54,656 nucleotides of DNA from contig JANPZU010000007.1 in the NCBI GenBank assembly GCA_024707405.1, positions 1 through 54,656 on the forward strand, read 5' to 3'. Numbering within the stretch: position 1 is the first letter of the stretch; the number at the start of each line of letters is the position of its first letter. This document shows positions 1 to 9,618 of the stretch, one piece after another. A model generated the notes under the pieces. That model saw nothing but the letters and a program-made list of their open reading frames with translations. It made no database searches and had not been told where the DNA came from. The translations under genes and the position numbers were made by a program. This stretch comes from Luteimonas sp. (GTDB taxonomy: Bacteria > Pseudomonadota > Gammaproteobacteria > Xanthomonadales > Xanthomonadaceae).

Positions 1-1
1 G

Positions 2-613
2 CCGCAGGGCGGGCGCAAGCATCCGCAGCAGGAATTCCTGCAGGTCGACACCAAGAACATCCTGTTCATCGTTGGCGGTGCATTTGCAGGTCTTGAAAAA
101 GTGATCCAGCAGCGCAGCACCGAGGCCGGCGGCATCGGTTTCGGCGCCAAGCTCAAGAGCAGCGAGCGCAAGACCGATACCGGCAAGGTGCTGGCCGATG
201 TGGAGCCGGAAGACCTGATCAAGTTCGGCCTGATCCCCGAGTTCGTCGGCCGCCTGCCGGTGGTCGCAACGCTCGAGGAACTGGACGAGGCGGCGCTGGT
301 CAAGATCCTGACCGAGCCCAAGAACGCCATCAGCAAGCAGTTCAAGAAGCTGTTCGAGATGGAAGGGGTCGAACTGGAGATCCGCCAGGATGCCTTGAGC
401 GCGATCGCGAAGAAGGCGATCAAGCGCAAGACCGGCGCGCGCGGCCTGCGCACCATCGTCGAGTCGGTGCTGCTGGACACGATGTACGATCTGCCTTCGC
501 TGGAAAACGTCAGCAAGGTGGTGGTGGACGAGTCGGTCATCGAGCACAAGTCCGAGCCGTACCTGATCTACCAGACACCTGCCGCGACGCAGAAGGTCGC
601 GTCGGCCGAGTAA
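2..613 (+). CDS. clpX: ClpX, ATP-dependent Clp protease ATP-binding subunit (C-terminal part)
   Basis: The 5' end lies outside the window; the frame is open from base 2. ClpX is the hexameric AAA+ unfoldase that feeds substrates to ClpP in the cytosol. The visible part begins in the AAA+ core ([20 protein letters not shown]). It carries the ClpP-docking IGF loop (GGIGFGAKL, about 113-140), then the [15 protein letters not shown] segment, and the sensor-2 motif [11 protein letters not shown] typical of HslU/ClpX. It ends in the normal small C-terminal domain. Lon follows 169 bases downstream, the usual clpX-lon order of proteobacteria. The Walker motifs and the zinc-binding domain are not in the window. 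Identification is secure. Confidence 0.96.
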   Translation, partial: PQGGRKHPQQEFLQVDTKNILFIVGGAFAGLEKVIQQRSTEAGGIGFGAKLKSSERKTDTGKVLADVEPEDLIKFGLIPEFVGRLPVVATLEELDEAALVKILTEPKNAISKQFKKLFEMEGVELEIRQDALSAIAKKAIKRKTGARGLRTIVESVLLDTMYDLPSLENVSKVVVDESVIEHKSEPYLIYQTPAATQKVASAE

Positions 614-704
614 TCCGGCCCGGAACACGCCGTTCCACCCGGACGGCATTCATGCAATTCCGCCATCTCCCGCCGGCTGCGCCAGCGCAGGCCGGTCGTG
701 TGTG

Positions 705-731
705 CTTGCATCCCCGGTCGCTTGGCCCCAT
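705..731 (+). promoter_or_regulatory. Candidate heat-shock (sigma-32/RpoH) promoter of lon
   Basis: CTTGCA at 705-710 and CCCCAT at 726-731, followed by AA, are separated by 15 bases. This is close to the RpoH consensus (CTTGAA, 11-15 bases, CCCCATNT), and lon is a classical RpoH-regulated gene. The predicted start of transcription is about 45 bases before the lon ATG. The match is by eye only. Confidence 0.5.
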
Positions 732-782
732 AACGGAATCGGCGCAGCCGCGCCGGAAAAATCGACAGACCCGGAACCTGAA

Positions 783-3221
783 ATGACAGATTCGACCTCC
801 CGAGAACTGCCTGGACTGCCCGTGTTGCCGTTGCGCGACGTCGTCGTGTTCCCGCACATGGTGATTCCGCTGTTCGTCGGTCGCGACAAGTCCATTCGTG
901 CGCTCGACCTAGCGATGGAAGGCGACAAGCGCATCCTGCTGGTCGCGCAGAAATCAGCCGAGACGGATGATCCGGTGGCGGGAGACCTGTACGAGATCGG
1001 CACGCTGGCGCAGGTGCTGCAATTGCTGAAGTTGCCCGACGGCACGATCAAGGTGCTGGTCGAAGGCGTGTCGCGCGTGAAGGTCACCGACGTGCACGAA
1101 GCCGATGGCACCCTGGCGGGCAATGGCGCAGTGATCGATCCGGTGGATGCGCGCGAACCGCGCGAGACCGAAGCGATCGCCCGTTCGCTGGTCTCGCTGT
1201 TCGAGCAGTACGTCAAGACCAATCGCAAGCTGCCGCCGGAATTGCTGCAGACACTCTCGGGCATCGACGAGCCGGGCCGACTGGCCGACGTGGTCGCGGC
1301 GCACCTTGGTGTCCGCCTGACCGAAAAACAGCGCCTGCTGGAAACCATCGATACTGCCGATCGGCTGGAATTGCTGGTCGGTTACGTCGACGGCGAGATC
1401 GACGTGCAGCAGATGGAGAAGCGCATCCGCGGTCGCGTGAAGTCGCAGATGGAGAAGTCGCAGCGCGAGTATTACCTCAACGAGCAGATGAAGGCGATCC
1501 AGAAGGAACTCGGCGAGATGGACGACGCGCCGAACGACATCGAGGAGATCGCGCGCAAGATCGCCGAAGCAGGCATGCCGAAGGAAGTCGAGGCCAAGGC
1601 GCGGGCCGAGTTCAACAAGCTCAAGCAGATGTCGCCGATGTCGGCCGAAGCCGCGGTGGTGCGCAATTACCTCGACTGGGTGCTGGGCGTGCCGTGGAAG
1701 AAGCGCAGCAAGGTGCGCAAGGATCTCAAGGTCGCCCAGGACACGCTGGATGCCGATCACTTCGGCCTGGACAAGGTGAAGGAACGCATCCTCGAATACC
1801 TGGCGGTGCAGGGGCGCGTGCAGAAGATGAAAGGCGCAATCCTGTGCCTGGTCGGGCCGCCGGGCGTGGGCAAGACCTCGCTCGGTCAGAGCATCGCCAA
1901 GGCCACCAACCGCAAGTTCGTGCGCATGAGTCTGGGCGGCGTGCGGGACGAGGCCGAGATCCGGGGCCATCGCCGTACGTATGTCGGTTCGATGCCGGGT
2001 CGCATCGTGCAGAACCTCAACAAGGTCGGCACCAAGAATCCGCTGTTCCTGCTGGATGAAATCGACAAGATGTCGATGGATTTCCGTGGCGACCCGTCTT
2101 CGGCATTGCTGGAAGTGCTGGATCCGGAGCAGAACAACAGCTTCAACGACCATTACCTCGAAGTCGATCTCGACCTGTCCGAAGTGATGTTCGTGGCGAC
2201 GTCCAACTCGCTCAACATCCCCGGCCCGCTGCTCGATCGCATGGAGGTCATCCGCATCCCCGGTTATACCGAGGACGAGAAGATCAGCATCGCCATGCGT
2301 TACCTCGTGCCCAAGCAGATGAAGGCCAACGGGCTGAAGCATGACGAGTTGAAGATCGCCGAGAACGCAGTGCAGGACATCGTGCGTTACTACACGCGCG
2401 AATCCGGCGTGCGCAACCTCGAGCGCGAGATCGCCAAGGTCTGCCGCAAGGTGGTGAAGGAAATCGCACTGGCCGGGCCCGTGAAGGGCAAGAAGACGAA
2501 AGCGGTCAACGTGTCTTCCAAGAACCTCGACAAGTACTTGGGCGTGCAGCGATATGACTTCGGTCGAGCGGAACAGGACAACGAGGTCGGCTTGGTCACC
2601 GGGCTGGCGTGGACCGAGGTCGGTGGCGACCTGCTGCAGATCGAATCCACGATGGTGCCGGGCAAGGGACAGCTCACCTTGACCGGTCAGTTGGGCGACG
2701 TGATGAAGGAGTCTGCATCGGCTGCGTTGTCGGTCGTGCGTGCGCGTGCCGAACGCCTCGGCATCGATCTGGAAACCTTGCAGAAGCACGACGTGCACGT
2801 GCACGTGCCCGATGGCGCCACGCCGAAGGACGGCCCGAGTGCCGGCATCGCCATGGCCACCACGCTGGTGTCGATGTTCACCAAGGTGCCGGTGAAGGCC
2901 GACGTGGCGATGACCGGTGAAATCACCCTGCGCGGCAAGGTCACCGCCATCGGCGGCCTGAAGGAAAAACTGCTGGCGGCGCTGCGTGGCGGCATCCGGA
3001 CGGTGATCATCCCCGAGGAAAACCGCAAGGACTTGGCCGACATCCCCAAGAACGTGACCCAGCACATGAAGATCGTGCCGGTGAAGTGGATCGACGAAGT
3101 GCTCGACCTCGCCCTCGAGCGGCCACTGGCGCCGGCCGTACCGGGCAAACCCGTCGAAGGCGGCCAAACCGTGGTTCGCCGTCGCAATGCACCGGCCAAA
3201 CGGCCCGACGTGAAGCACTGA
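783..3221 (+). CDS. lon: Lon ATP-dependent serine protease
   Basis: An 812-residue homohexameric AAA+ protease that degrades misfolded and regulatory proteins in the cytosol. The start ATG at 783 (MTDSTS) is chosen because the conserved LON N-terminal domain (LPVLPLRDVVVFPHMVIPLFVGR) begins about 12 residues later; the frame is open further upstream but that part is unlike Lon. The order is N-domain (about 10-210), helical linker rich in charged residues, Walker A GPPGVGKT (about 357), Walker B FLLDEIDKM (about 423), then the protease domain with catalytic Ser686 in PKDGPSAG and Lys729 in GGLKEKLLAALRGG. Length is normal for the family. It is likely heat-inducible through the upstream RpoH-like site. 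hupB follows, as in many proteobacteria. Confidence 0.97.
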   Translation: MTDSTSRELPGLPVLPLRDVVVFPHMVIPLFVGRDKSIRALDLAMEGDKRILLVAQKSAETDDPVAGDLYEIGTLAQVLQLLKLPDGTIKVLVEGVSRVKVTDVHEADGTLAGNGAVIDPVDAREPRETEAIARSLVSLFEQYVKTNRKLPPELLQTLSGIDEPGRLADVVAAHLGVRLTEKQRLLETIDTADRLELLVGYVDGEIDVQQMEKRIRGRVKSQMEKSQREYYLNEQMKAIQKELGEMDDAPNDIEEIARKIAEAGMPKEVEAKARAEFNKLKQMSPMSAEAAVVRNYLDWVLGVPWKKRSKVRKDLKVAQDTLDADHFGLDKVKERILEYLAVQGRVQKMKGAILCLVGPPGVGKTSLGQSIAKATNRKFVRMSLGGVRDEAEIRGHRRTYVGSMPGRIVQNLNKVGTKNPLFLLDEIDKMSMDFRGDPSSALLEVLDPEQNNSFNDHYLEVDLDLSEVMFVATSNSLNIPGPLLDRMEVIRIPGYTEDEKISIAMRYLVPKQMKANGLKHDELKIAENAVQDIVRYYTRESGVRNLEREIAKVCRKVVKEIALAGPVKGKKTKAVNVSSKNLDKYLGVQRYDFGRAEQDNEVGLVTGLAWTEVGGDLLQIESTMVPGKGQLTLTGQLGDVMKESASAALSVVRARAERLGIDLETLQKHDVHVHVPDGATPKDGPSAGIAMATTLVSMFTKVPVKADVAMTGEITLRGKVTAIGGLKEKLLAALRGGIRTVIIPEENRKDLADIPKNVTQHMKIVPVKWIDEVLDLALERPLAPAVPGKPVEGGQTVVRRRNAPAKRPDVKH

Positions 3222-3437
3222 CGCAAGGCGGCCATGCCGCCTGCGCCTGCCGCAATCCGGGTCGTGGTGTCAAGAAACAGGGTGTGACCGGATTCCCGTC
3301 CGTGGTCGAAATCGGGGGGCGCAGCACGTAGAATGGCGCTTCCCGACGATTTCCCTCCGGTCGGATGCGATGCGGATTCCCCGCAGTCCGCGCCCGGCCG
3401 CCATCAGCGGAACAAGTCCGCACAAGGAGTCTCTCCC

Positions 3438-3716
3438 ATGGCAGTGAACAAGAGTGAGTTGATCGACCAGGTGGCCGACAAGGCTGGTTTGTCCAAGGCC
3501 GATGCCGGCCGTGCGATCGATGCCGTCATCGACGCCGTCAGCGCCGCCCTCAAGCGTGGCGATGCCGTCAACCTCGTCGGTTTCGGCTCGTTCTCGGTCA
3601 AGGCGCGCGCCGCCCGTACCGGCCTCAACCCCCGCACCAAGGAAGCGATCCAGATCCCGGCTTCGAACAATCCCGTGTTCAAGGCTGGCAAGGCGCTCAA
3701 GGATGCAGTAAACTGA
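3438..3716 (+). CDS. hupB: Nucleoid-associated DNA-binding protein HU-beta
   Basis: A 92-residue HU family protein ([20 protein letters not shown]) that binds and bends DNA non-specifically as a dimer. It has the alpha-helical dimerisation part, the [22 protein letters not shown] saddle and beta-arm, and the C-terminal [13 protein letters not shown] helix. The ATG at 3438 is preceded by the ribosome binding site AAGGAG at 3424-3429. The open frame extends upstream, but that part has no HU similarity. It lies 216 bases after lon and only 21 bases before tRNA-Val, so it may be co-transcribed with the tRNAs. Confidence 0.96.
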   Translation: MAVNKSELIDQVADKAGLSKADAGRAIDAVIDAVSAALKRGDAVNLVGFGSFSVKARAARTGLNPRTKEAIQIPASNNPVFKAGKALKDAVN

Positions 3717-3737
3717 CCGGCTACTGAGTTCCCTTTT

Positions 3738-3812
3738 GGGTGCTTAGCTCAGCGGTAGAGCGTCGCCCTTACAAGGCGAGGGTCGGGGGTTCGAAACCCT
3801 CAGCACCCACCA
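3738..3812 (+). tRNA. tRNA-Val (anticodon TAC)
   Basis: A complete cloverleaf of 75 bases including an encoded CCA. The acceptor stem is GGGTGCT with AGCACCC, the D-arm contains AGCTCAGCGGTAGAG, the anticodon loop is CTTACAA (TAC at positions 34-36), and the T-arm contains GGGTTCGAAACCC. Confidence 0.97.
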
Positions 3813-3840
3813 AGGGCAACGTGGTAGTGATGCAAAACGT

Positions 3841-3917
3841 GGAGCGGTAGTTCAGTCGGTTAGAATGCTGGCCTGTCACGCCGGAGGTCGCGGGTTCGAG
3901 TCCCGTCCGCTCCGCCA
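3841..3917 (+). tRNA. tRNA-Asp (anticodon GTC)
   Basis: A complete cloverleaf of 77 bases with encoded CCA. The acceptor stem is GGAGCGG with CCGCTCC, the anticodon loop is CTGTCAC (GTC), and the T-arm contains CGGGTTCGAGTCCCG. It lies 28 bases after tRNA-Val, probably in one transcript. Confidence 0.97.
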
Positions 3918-3925
3918 CTTTTCCG

Positions 3926-3955
3926 AAGCCCCGCCTCGTGCGGGGCTTTGTTTTT
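3926..3955 (+). terminator. Rho-independent terminator after the tRNA pair
   Basis: Inverted repeat AAGCCCCGC / GCGGGGCTT with a 5-base loop, followed by TGTTTTT. It sits 8 bases after tRNA-Asp and isolates the tRNAs from ppiD. Confidence 0.85.
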
Positions 3956-4027
3956 CCGGGACTTGCCTGCCTGCCGGGCCTGCTTGCGGTTAAACTGTGC
4001 GGCTACGTCCCGCACAGTGCCGTACAC

Positions 4028-6001
4028 ATGCTGCAAGCCCTTCGTGAAAAGACCTCCGGCTGGATCGCGATCGTGATCGTGGCGATCCTCGCCGTGCCGT
4101 TCGCCTTCTTCGGCATGGAGCAGTTCCTGTTCCAGAGCAATGCCAACTATGCCGCGAAGGTGGAGGCGCCTCCGTCGTGGTGGCGGTCGGCGCCGGACTG
4201 GTGGCTGGTGCGCAAGTTCGCGTGGCAATCCGAGGAAGTCGGCGCCGAGGAATTCCGCGAGGCATTCGAACAGGCGCGTGCGCAGCGGCGCGAGATGGAA
4301 GGCGAGGCTTTTGATGGCCGCGCGTTCGAGTCTGCCGAAAACAAGCGCGAAGTCCTGGAGCAGTTGATCGACCAGGCCGTGCTCAAGCTCTCTGCAGTGC
4401 GCAGCGGCATCGCCGTCGGTGACGCACAGGTGCAGGAATTCATCCGCGAGATCCCGGCGTTCCAGGTCGACGGCAAGTTCGACGAACAACGCTACATCCT
4501 CGCCCTGCAGGGACAGGGGCGTTCGCCGCTGTCGTTCCAGGAACTGGTGCGGGAAGGCCTGCAGCAAAGCGTCATCCCGACCCAGCTCGCGCAGTCGGCA
4601 TTCATCACCGGATCCGAGCTTGAGCGCATGTTGCGCCTGCTTGGCGAGCGTCGCGACGTATCGTTCCTCGCGCTGCCGGCACCCGAGGCCGACACCGCTG
4701 CGGTTTCGGCGGAGGAGATCCAGGCCTGGTACGACGCGCATGTTGCCCAATACCGCGCCCCGGAACAGGTGACCATCGAATACCTCGACATCGATGCTGC
4801 TTCGGTACCTGCGCCGACGGCTCCCGACGATGCGTCCCTGCGCCAGCGCTACGAGCAGGAGAAGGCACGCTTCGTCGATCCCGAGCAGCGCCTGGCGTCG
4901 CACATCCTCGTGCGCGTGGACGCGGGGGCCGACGAGGCCGCCGACAACGCTGCACGCGAGAAGGCCGCACAACTGGCGGCGCAGGCGAAGGGTGGTGCCG
5001 ATTTCGCCGCGCTCGCGCGCGAGCATTCGGACGACACCGGCTCCAAGGCGACCGGTGGCGACCTGGGTTGGGTGGCGCAGGACGGCACCATGGTCAAGCC
5101 GTTCGAGGACGCACTGTTCGCGATGCCGGCCGGTGGCGTGAGCGACCCGGTGAAGACGCAATTCGGTTGGCACGTGTTGCAACTGCGCGAACTCCGCGAG
5201 GGTCGCCAGGTGCCGTTCGAGGACGTGCGCGAGCAGCTTGCAGTCGAGCAGGCGCGTGTCGATCGTGATCGCGCGTTCAACGAATATGTCGGCGGCATCG
5301 TCGACAAGGTCTACGAGAACCCGACCTCGCTGGCGGCGGCGGCGGAACAGGCCAACTTGCAGGTGCAGACCCTCGGCCCGTTCGCGCGTGGCGAAGGCAC
5401 CGGCGTGGCGGCGATCCCGGCCGTGGCTCGCGCGGCGTTCTCCGAAAGCCTCATCCAGGATGGCACCGTCGGCGATCCGATCGAGGTCTCGCCCGAGCGC
5501 AGTGTGCTGCTGCGCGTGGTGGAGCACACGCCGGAACGCGCACTGACGGTCAACGAGGCACGCGAGCAGGTCATCGCCGCGATCCGTGCCGACCGTACCG
5601 CCAAGCGCGCAAACGAAGCGGCGGACGCCGTCGTCGCCCGTGTCGAGGGCGGTGAGGCGCTGGCTGCGGTGGCGACCGAACAGGGCCTGGAGCTGCAGAG
5701 CATCCCCGGTATTCCGCGCGGCGCGCCGATTCCCTCGCAGGAGGCCGCGGCAGCCTATTTCAAGGCACCTGCACCGGTCGAAGGCGCGGTGTCCGTTGGC
5801 AAGGCCGAGATGCCCGGTGGCGCGATGGTGGTGTTCACCGTCGACAAGGTGGTGCCGGGCGATCCGTCGGAAGCGAGCGAACAGGAGCGGGCGATGTTCC
5901 GCCAGCAACTGTCGTCTCTGCTTGGGGCGGAAGATGCAGATACGCTGCGCCAGGCGCTGCGCCGAAGCATGAAGATCACGGTGGTCGAATCGAAGCTCTG
6001 A
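4028..6001 (+). CDS. ppiD: PpiD-type peptidyl-prolyl isomerase / periplasmic folding chaperone
   Basis: A 657-residue inner-membrane protein, anchored by one N-terminal helix, that assists folding of proteins leaving the Sec translocon. The start ATG at 4028 (MLQALREKTSGW) gives the family's typical short cytosolic tail followed by the transmembrane helix WIAIVIVAILAVPFAFFGME (about 12-31). A SurA-like helical region follows, then a parvulin domain (about 280-385) with LASHILVRV, GADFAALAREHSDD and GGDLGWV. A degenerate second chaperone half ends the protein. The position after lon-hupB-tRNAs is conserved in Xanthomonadaceae. The periplasmic orientation is inferred from the family. Confidence 0.94.
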   Translation: MLQALREKTSGWIAIVIVAILAVPFAFFGMEQFLFQSNANYAAKVEAPPSWWRSAPDWWLVRKFAWQSEEVGAEEFREAFEQARAQRREMEGEAFDGRAFESAENKREVLEQLIDQAVLKLSAVRSGIAVGDAQVQEFIREIPAFQVDGKFDEQRYILALQGQGRSPLSFQELVREGLQQSVIPTQLAQSAFITGSELERMLRLLGERRDVSFLALPAPEADTAAVSAEEIQAWYDAHVAQYRAPEQVTIEYLDIDAASVPAPTAPDDASLRQRYEQEKARFVDPEQRLASHILVRVDAGADEAADNAAREKAAQLAAQAKGGADFAALAREHSDDTGSKATGGDLGWVAQDGTMVKPFEDALFAMPAGGVSDPVKTQFGWHVLQLRELREGRQVPFEDVREQLAVEQARVDRDRAFNEYVGGIVDKVYENPTSLAAAAEQANLQVQTLGPFARGEGTGVAAIPAVARAAFSESLIQDGTVGDPIEVSPERSVLLRVVEHTPERALTVNEAREQVIAAIRADRTAKRANEAADAVVARVEGGEALAAVATEQGLELQSIPGIPRGAPIPSQEAAAAYFKAPAPVEGAVSVGKAEMPGGAMVVFTVDKVVPGDPSEASEQERAMFRQQLSSLLGAEDADTLRQALRRSMKITVVESKL

Positions 6002-6021
6002 TCGCCACCAGCAAGCAAAAG

Positions 6022-6053
6022 GAAAGCCCGGCATTGCCGGGCTTTCTTGTTTT
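6022..6053. terminator. Bidirectional terminator between ppiD and fabI
   Basis: GAAAGCCCGGC, ATT, GCCGGGCTTTC, followed by TTGTTTT on the plus strand and preceded by an A-rich run that serves the minus strand. It lies between the convergent ends of ppiD and fabI. Confidence 0.8.
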
Positions 6054-6074
6054 CCGGAGTGGTGCGCTGCGGGC

Positions 6075-6875
6075 TTACTCGCCTTCGCCGCCCAGTCCGG
6101 TCATGCCCAGGATGTTGTAGCCGCCATCGACGTAGGTCACTTCGCCGGTGATGCCCGAGGCCAGGTCGGAACACAGGAAAGCGGCGGCATTGCCCACGTC
6201 TTCGATGGTCACGGTGCGGCGGATCGGCGCGTTTTCCTCGACGTGGCTGAGGATCTTGCGGAACCCGCCGATGCCGGCGGCCGCGAGGGTCTTGATCGGG
6301 CCGGCGGAAATCGCGTTCACGCGGGTGCCTTCCGGGCCGAGGTTGTAGGCCAGGTAGCGCACGGTCGCTTCAAGGCTGGCCTTGGCTACACCCATCACGT
6401 TGTAGCTCTGCAGCGCACGTTCGGCGCCGAGGTAGCTGAGTGTCAGCACCGCGCCGTTGCGCCCCTTCATCAGTGGGCGTGCGGCCTTGGACAGTGCCGC
6501 GAGCGAATAGGCCGAGATGTCATGGGCCATTGCGAAGTTGTCGCGGGTCAGGCCATCGAGGAATTCCCCGGCGATCGCTTCGCGCGGCGCATAGGCAATG
6601 GCATGGACGAGGATGTCGAAGCCATCCGGCCAGTGCTGCCCGAGGCCATCGAACAGCGCGGCGATCTGGGCGTCATCGGCGACATCGAGCGGATACGACG
6701 GGCCACCGCCGAGTTTTCCGGCGGCATCCTCGACGCGCGACTTGAGCTTGTCGTTCTGGTAGGTGAAGGCGAGTTCGGCGCCTTCGCGATGCATGGCCTC
6801 GGCGATGCCGTTGGCAATGGAACGTTGGCTGGCGATGCCGGTGATCAGTGCGCGCTTGCCTTGCAGGAAACCCAT
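6075..6875 (-). CDS. fabI: Enoyl-[acyl-carrier-protein] reductase (NADH), FabI
   Basis: A 266-residue short-chain dehydrogenase-fold enzyme performing the last reduction of each type II fatty acid elongation cycle. The start [24 protein letters not shown] is the diagnostic FabI N-terminus with the NADH-binding glycine motif. The catalytic pair is Tyr158 and Lys165 in SYNVMGVAK (Tyr-x6-Lys, the FabI spacing), and AGPIKTLAA forms the substrate loop. The frame is open further upstream but that part is unlike FabI. It lies 32 bases after mltD on the same strand, so gloB-mltD-fabI may be one transcript. Confidence 0.96.
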   Translation of the reverse strand: MGFLQGKRALITGIASQRSIANGIAEAMHREGAELAFTYQNDKLKSRVEDAAGKLGGGPSYPLDVADDAQIAALFDGLGQHWPDGFDILVHAIAYAPREAIAGEFLDGLTRDNFAMAHDISAYSLAALSKAARPLMKGRNGAVLTLSYLGAERALQSYNVMGVAKASLEATVRYLAYNLGPEGTRVNAISAGPIKTLAAAGIGGFRKILSHVEENAPIRRTVTIEDVGNAAAFLCSDLASGITGEVTYVDGGYNILGMTGLGGEGE

Positions 6876-6907
6876 GTCGTGTCCGTCGCGGTGTCTGTGG
6901 AATCGTC

Positions 6908-8164
6908 CTATTCTGCCACGCCGGCAGCGGCATCCAGGGACGCATCGGCATCGATGCGCAGGCGCATGCCCGGACGAAGCACGCTGGCTGCGACCAACTG
7001 GTTGCGCTCGAGCAATTCGTCGACGCGAATGCCGTAGCGGCGCGCGATCACCCACGGCGATTCACCACGCGCCACCGTATGGGCACGTCCGCTTGGCGTT
7101 GGCGGGGCGATGTCGTCGACGGGCGCCTGGTTGAGGAAGCCGCCGCTCGTGGCCAGCGACGAAGGTGCTGGTGTGTTCGCGGCCACCGACGACGGTGGCA
7201 TGTTGCCTGCGGGTACGAGCAGCATGCCATCGCGCGGGGCATGGGCGAGGCTGTTGGCGAAGGCCGGGTTGAGCCGACGCAGCCGGGCCGGGTCGGCGCC
7301 GGTGCGTTGTGCGTAGCGGTCGAGCGTGCCGGTGCCCGGCGGGATCGGCACCGCGGCCAGGATGGGCACTTCGCGGTCGATGGCATCGAGCCAGCTCTCG
7401 CGATCCTCCGCTTCCTCCAGCACGCAGGCCAGGGCGTGCAGCTTGCGCACGTAGGCGTGGGTGATCGCGGGCAAGGCGAGTTTGTCCGGTTCGGCGCTCG
7501 CGGGGAGCTGCCCGCCCCGGCGCAGCGCGCCCAATACGCGGTATTCGCCTGCGTTGTAGGCCATGACCGCCAAACGCCAGTCGCCGGCGAACATGCCATG
7601 CAGCGTCTTGAGGTAGCGCACCGCCGCGCGGGTCGAATCCACAGGTGACAGCCGGCCGTCATAGCCGGTACCGACTGGCACCTTGTGGTTGCGCGCGGTG
7701 ACGGTGATGAATTGCCACAGGCCGGCCGGCCCCGAAGGACTGCGTGCGCCAGCGCGATAGCCGCTTTCGACGAACGGGATCAAGGCGTATTCGGTGGGCA
7801 GGTGTTCGGCGCGCAGGGCATCGACCACGTAGCCGAACAGCGGCAGGACGTCGTTGCCCGGTGTCGCCATCTGCTTCGGGGCATGCGCGAAATGCTGCCG
7901 CCAGCGGGTGCTGGCATCGGGCTCGCATTCGGGCTGCGCCAGCCCTTCGCGGAAGCTGCGGTAGATCTCCAGCCCGTTGCGCATGCCCGGGCGGGCTGCC
8001 GGCACTTCCACGGTGTTCGCCACGCTTGGTTGCGCGGCTTGTTCCATGGCCGGGCTTTCGGATGTTTCGGAGGCATCGGCGGCGGCGACGGGAAAGGTGA
8101 TGGCGAGCGTCAGGGACAGCGCCCCGACCAGCCACGGCCGCCGCTGCGCAGTTGGCACGCTCAT
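6908..8164 (-). CDS. mltD: MltD-like membrane-bound lytic murein transglycosylase with LysM domain
   Basis: A 418-residue exported enzyme that cleaves the beta-1,4 bond between MurNAc and GlcNAc in peptidoglycan, forming 1,6-anhydro ends. The start ATG at 8164 overlaps the gloB stop (ATGA). A signal peptide ([21 protein letters not shown], residues 11-31) comes first. The SLT domain has catalytic Glu133 in IPFVESGY and the motif GPAGLWQF, plus [10 protein letters not shown] single LysM repeat ([18 protein letters not shown]) is near the C-terminus, where E. coli MltD has two. No lipobox cysteine is visible, unlike E. coli MltD, so lipid anchoring is doubtful. Confidence 0.92.
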   Translation of the reverse strand: MSVPTAQRRPWLVGALSLTLAITFPVAAADASETSESPAMEQAAQPSVANTVEVPAARPGMRNGLEIYRSFREGLAQPECEPDASTRWRQHFAHAPKQMATPGNDVLPLFGYVVDALRAEHLPTEYALIPFVESGYRAGARSPSGPAGLWQFITVTARNHKVPVGTGYDGRLSPVDSTRAAVRYLKTLHGMFAGDWRLAVMAYNAGEYRVLGALRRGGQLPASAEPDKLALPAITHAYVRKLHALACVLEEAEDRESWLDAIDREVPILAAVPIPPGTGTLDRYAQRTGADPARLRRLNPAFANSLAHAPRDGMLLVPAGNMPPSSVAANTPAPSSLATSGGFLNQAPVDDIAPPTPSGRAHTVARGESPWVIARRYGIRVDELLERNQLVAASVLRPGMRLRIDADASLDAAAGVAE

Positions 8165-8925
8165 GCGCGGAATCCGTCCTTCCAACGCCTGAGTTCGGCG
8201 AAGGCGGCGGTGCGGTCGTCCGCTGCGGCGGCGTCGCGCGCGGCCAGCGTGGCGCGCACGGCGGGCACATCAACGCGGAGGAACGGGTTGCAGGCCAGTT
8301 CGGCTGCCAAGGGGGAGGGCAGGCTCGGTTGTCCGGATGCGCGCATCGCGATGACCTCTTCGTGCCGGCGCACGAGCGCCGGATTGCCGGGATCGACCAC
8401 GCGCGCGAAGGCGGCATTGGCCAGCGTGTATTCGTGCCCGCAGCAGATCAGGGTCGATGGGGGCAGGGCGGCCAGCCGATCGAGGGAGCCGAGCATGTCG
8501 CCGGGCGTACCTTCGAACAGCCGTCCGCAACCCAGACTGAAGAGGGTGTCGCCGCAGAACAAGAGGCCATGGCCATGGAATGCGATGTGGCTCACGGTAT
8601 GGCCCGGCACGGCCAGGACATCGAACCGCCAGCCGTTGGTGGCGAGCGTGTCGCCGTCGCCCACGGGGTGGGTCACGGTGGCGATCCGTTCGTCGGCCGG
8701 GCCGAAGACCGGCAGTCCGGGCCAGTGCGCCAGCAGCGCGGGCACCCCGCCGATGTGGTCGGGATGGTGGTGGGTCAACAGGATGGCCCCGGGCTCGAAC
8801 CCTGCCTCGGCCGCTTCCAGCACCGGCGCGGCGTCGCCGGGATCGACCACCAGTCCGGGCCCGTCTTTGCCGGCCAATGTCCAGATGTAGTTGTCGTCGA
8901 AGGCCGGTAGCGGGACGAGTCGCAT
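8161..8925 (-). CDS. gloB: Hydroxyacylglutathione hydrolase (glyoxalase II)
   Basis: A 254-residue metallo-beta-lactamase-fold hydrolase that converts S-lactoylglutathione to lactate and glutathione, completing methylglyoxal detoxification. The di-metal motif THHHPDHIGG, the histidine in VPGHTVSHI, the aspartate in FCGDTLFSLGCGR and the CGHEYTLANAAFA segment are all present. The start MRLVPLPAFDDNYIW is typical of GloB. It is divergent from the methyltransferase at 8953 with only 27 bases between starts, and overlaps mltD by four bases. The gloB/methyltransferase/rnhA/dnaQ neighbourhood matches E. coli gloB-yafS-rnhA-dnaQ. Confidence 0.95.
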   Translation of the reverse strand: MRLVPLPAFDDNYIWTLAGKDGPGLVVDPGDAAPVLEAAEAGFEPGAILLTHHHPDHIGGVPALLAHWPGLPVFGPADERIATVTHPVGDGDTLATNGWRFDVLAVPGHTVSHIAFHGHGLLFCGDTLFSLGCGRLFEGTPGDMLGSLDRLAALPPSTLICCGHEYTLANAAFARVVDPGNPALVRRHEEVIAMRASGQPSLPSPLAAELACNPFLRVDVPAVRATLAARDAAAADDRTAAFAELRRWKDGFRA

Positions 8926-8952
8926 CTGGGGCTGTGTCCGGGAATCCGTAGA

Positions 8953-9618
8953 ATGGCGACCATGCCTTCCCTCACGCTGGCGGGTCAATCCGCATCCGCC
9001 CACGCCTGGTTCCGCTCGGCCCCCGGCCTGGCCGTCATCGACAGCCAGGCCGGCGAGGTCGCGCGGGCACTCGGCGCGCGTCCGGGGCAGCACTGGCTGT
9101 GGCTGGGGCCGGCCGATGGCGGTGACACCCCCAACGACGGGCGTGGCCTGCACCTGGTGCGCAGCGATGGCGGCTGGCGGGGCGACATAGCCTGCGGGTT
9201 GCCGCTGCCGTTGCCCAACGAGGCTTTCGCGACCGTGGTGCTGCAGCACGTGGTGCCGGCCGGGGGCGCGTCCGATGCGCTGCTGGCCGAGGCGGCACGC
9301 ATCCTGCTGCCCGGCGGGCGGCTGTGGATGTTCGCGCTCAACCCGCTGTCGCCTTATCGCTGGCGCTGGCGGGGCACCGGACTCTCCGGTTCGGAGCCGC
9401 TGGTCTGGCGCCGCCGGCTGCGCCAGCACGGATTCGCGCCCGATCCGGTCTCTCAAGGCATCGGCCCCACCTGGCAGGTCGCCTCGTCCGCCGGACTGCA
9501 GCACGGGCCGGGGATGCGCGCGGCCTACCTGTTGTGCGCCGACAAGCGCCAGTGGCCACTGACGCCGCAACGTGCCCGCGGCGAATTGCGCCTGCCACGA
9601 CAGGCGCCCGCCGCATGA
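8953..9618 (+). CDS. YafS-like SAM-dependent methyltransferase family protein
   Basis: A 221-residue protein with a class I methyltransferase layout: [12 protein letters not shown] in the glycine-rich loop position, then [24 protein letters not shown] in the motif II/III region and [14 protein letters not shown]. Its place between gloB and rnhA is that of E. coli yafS, which supports the assignment; the substrate is unknown. The SAM loop is weaker than in well-characterised methyltransferases, so activity is uncertain. Starts at 8953 or at 8962 are both possible. The stop overlaps the rnhA start (ATGA). Confidence 0.8.
   Translation: MATMPSLTLAGQSASAHAWFRSAPGLAVIDSQAGEVARALGARPGQHWLWLGPADGGDTPNDGRGLHLVRSDGGWRGDIACGLPLPLPNEAFATVVLQHVVPAGGASDALLAEAARILLPGGRLWMFALNPLSPYRWRWRGTGLSGSEPLVWRRRLRQHGFAPDPVSQGIGPTWQVASSAGLQHGPGMRAAYLLCADKRQWPLTPQRARGELRLPRQAPAA

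Noticed and set aside
954..3218. Long open frame antisense to lon
   Set aside because: The translation is a His/Arg/Asp-rich shadow of the GC-rich coding strand. Similar long antisense frames lie opposite ppiD, the penicillin acylase, parC, rnr and uvrA. None has family motifs.
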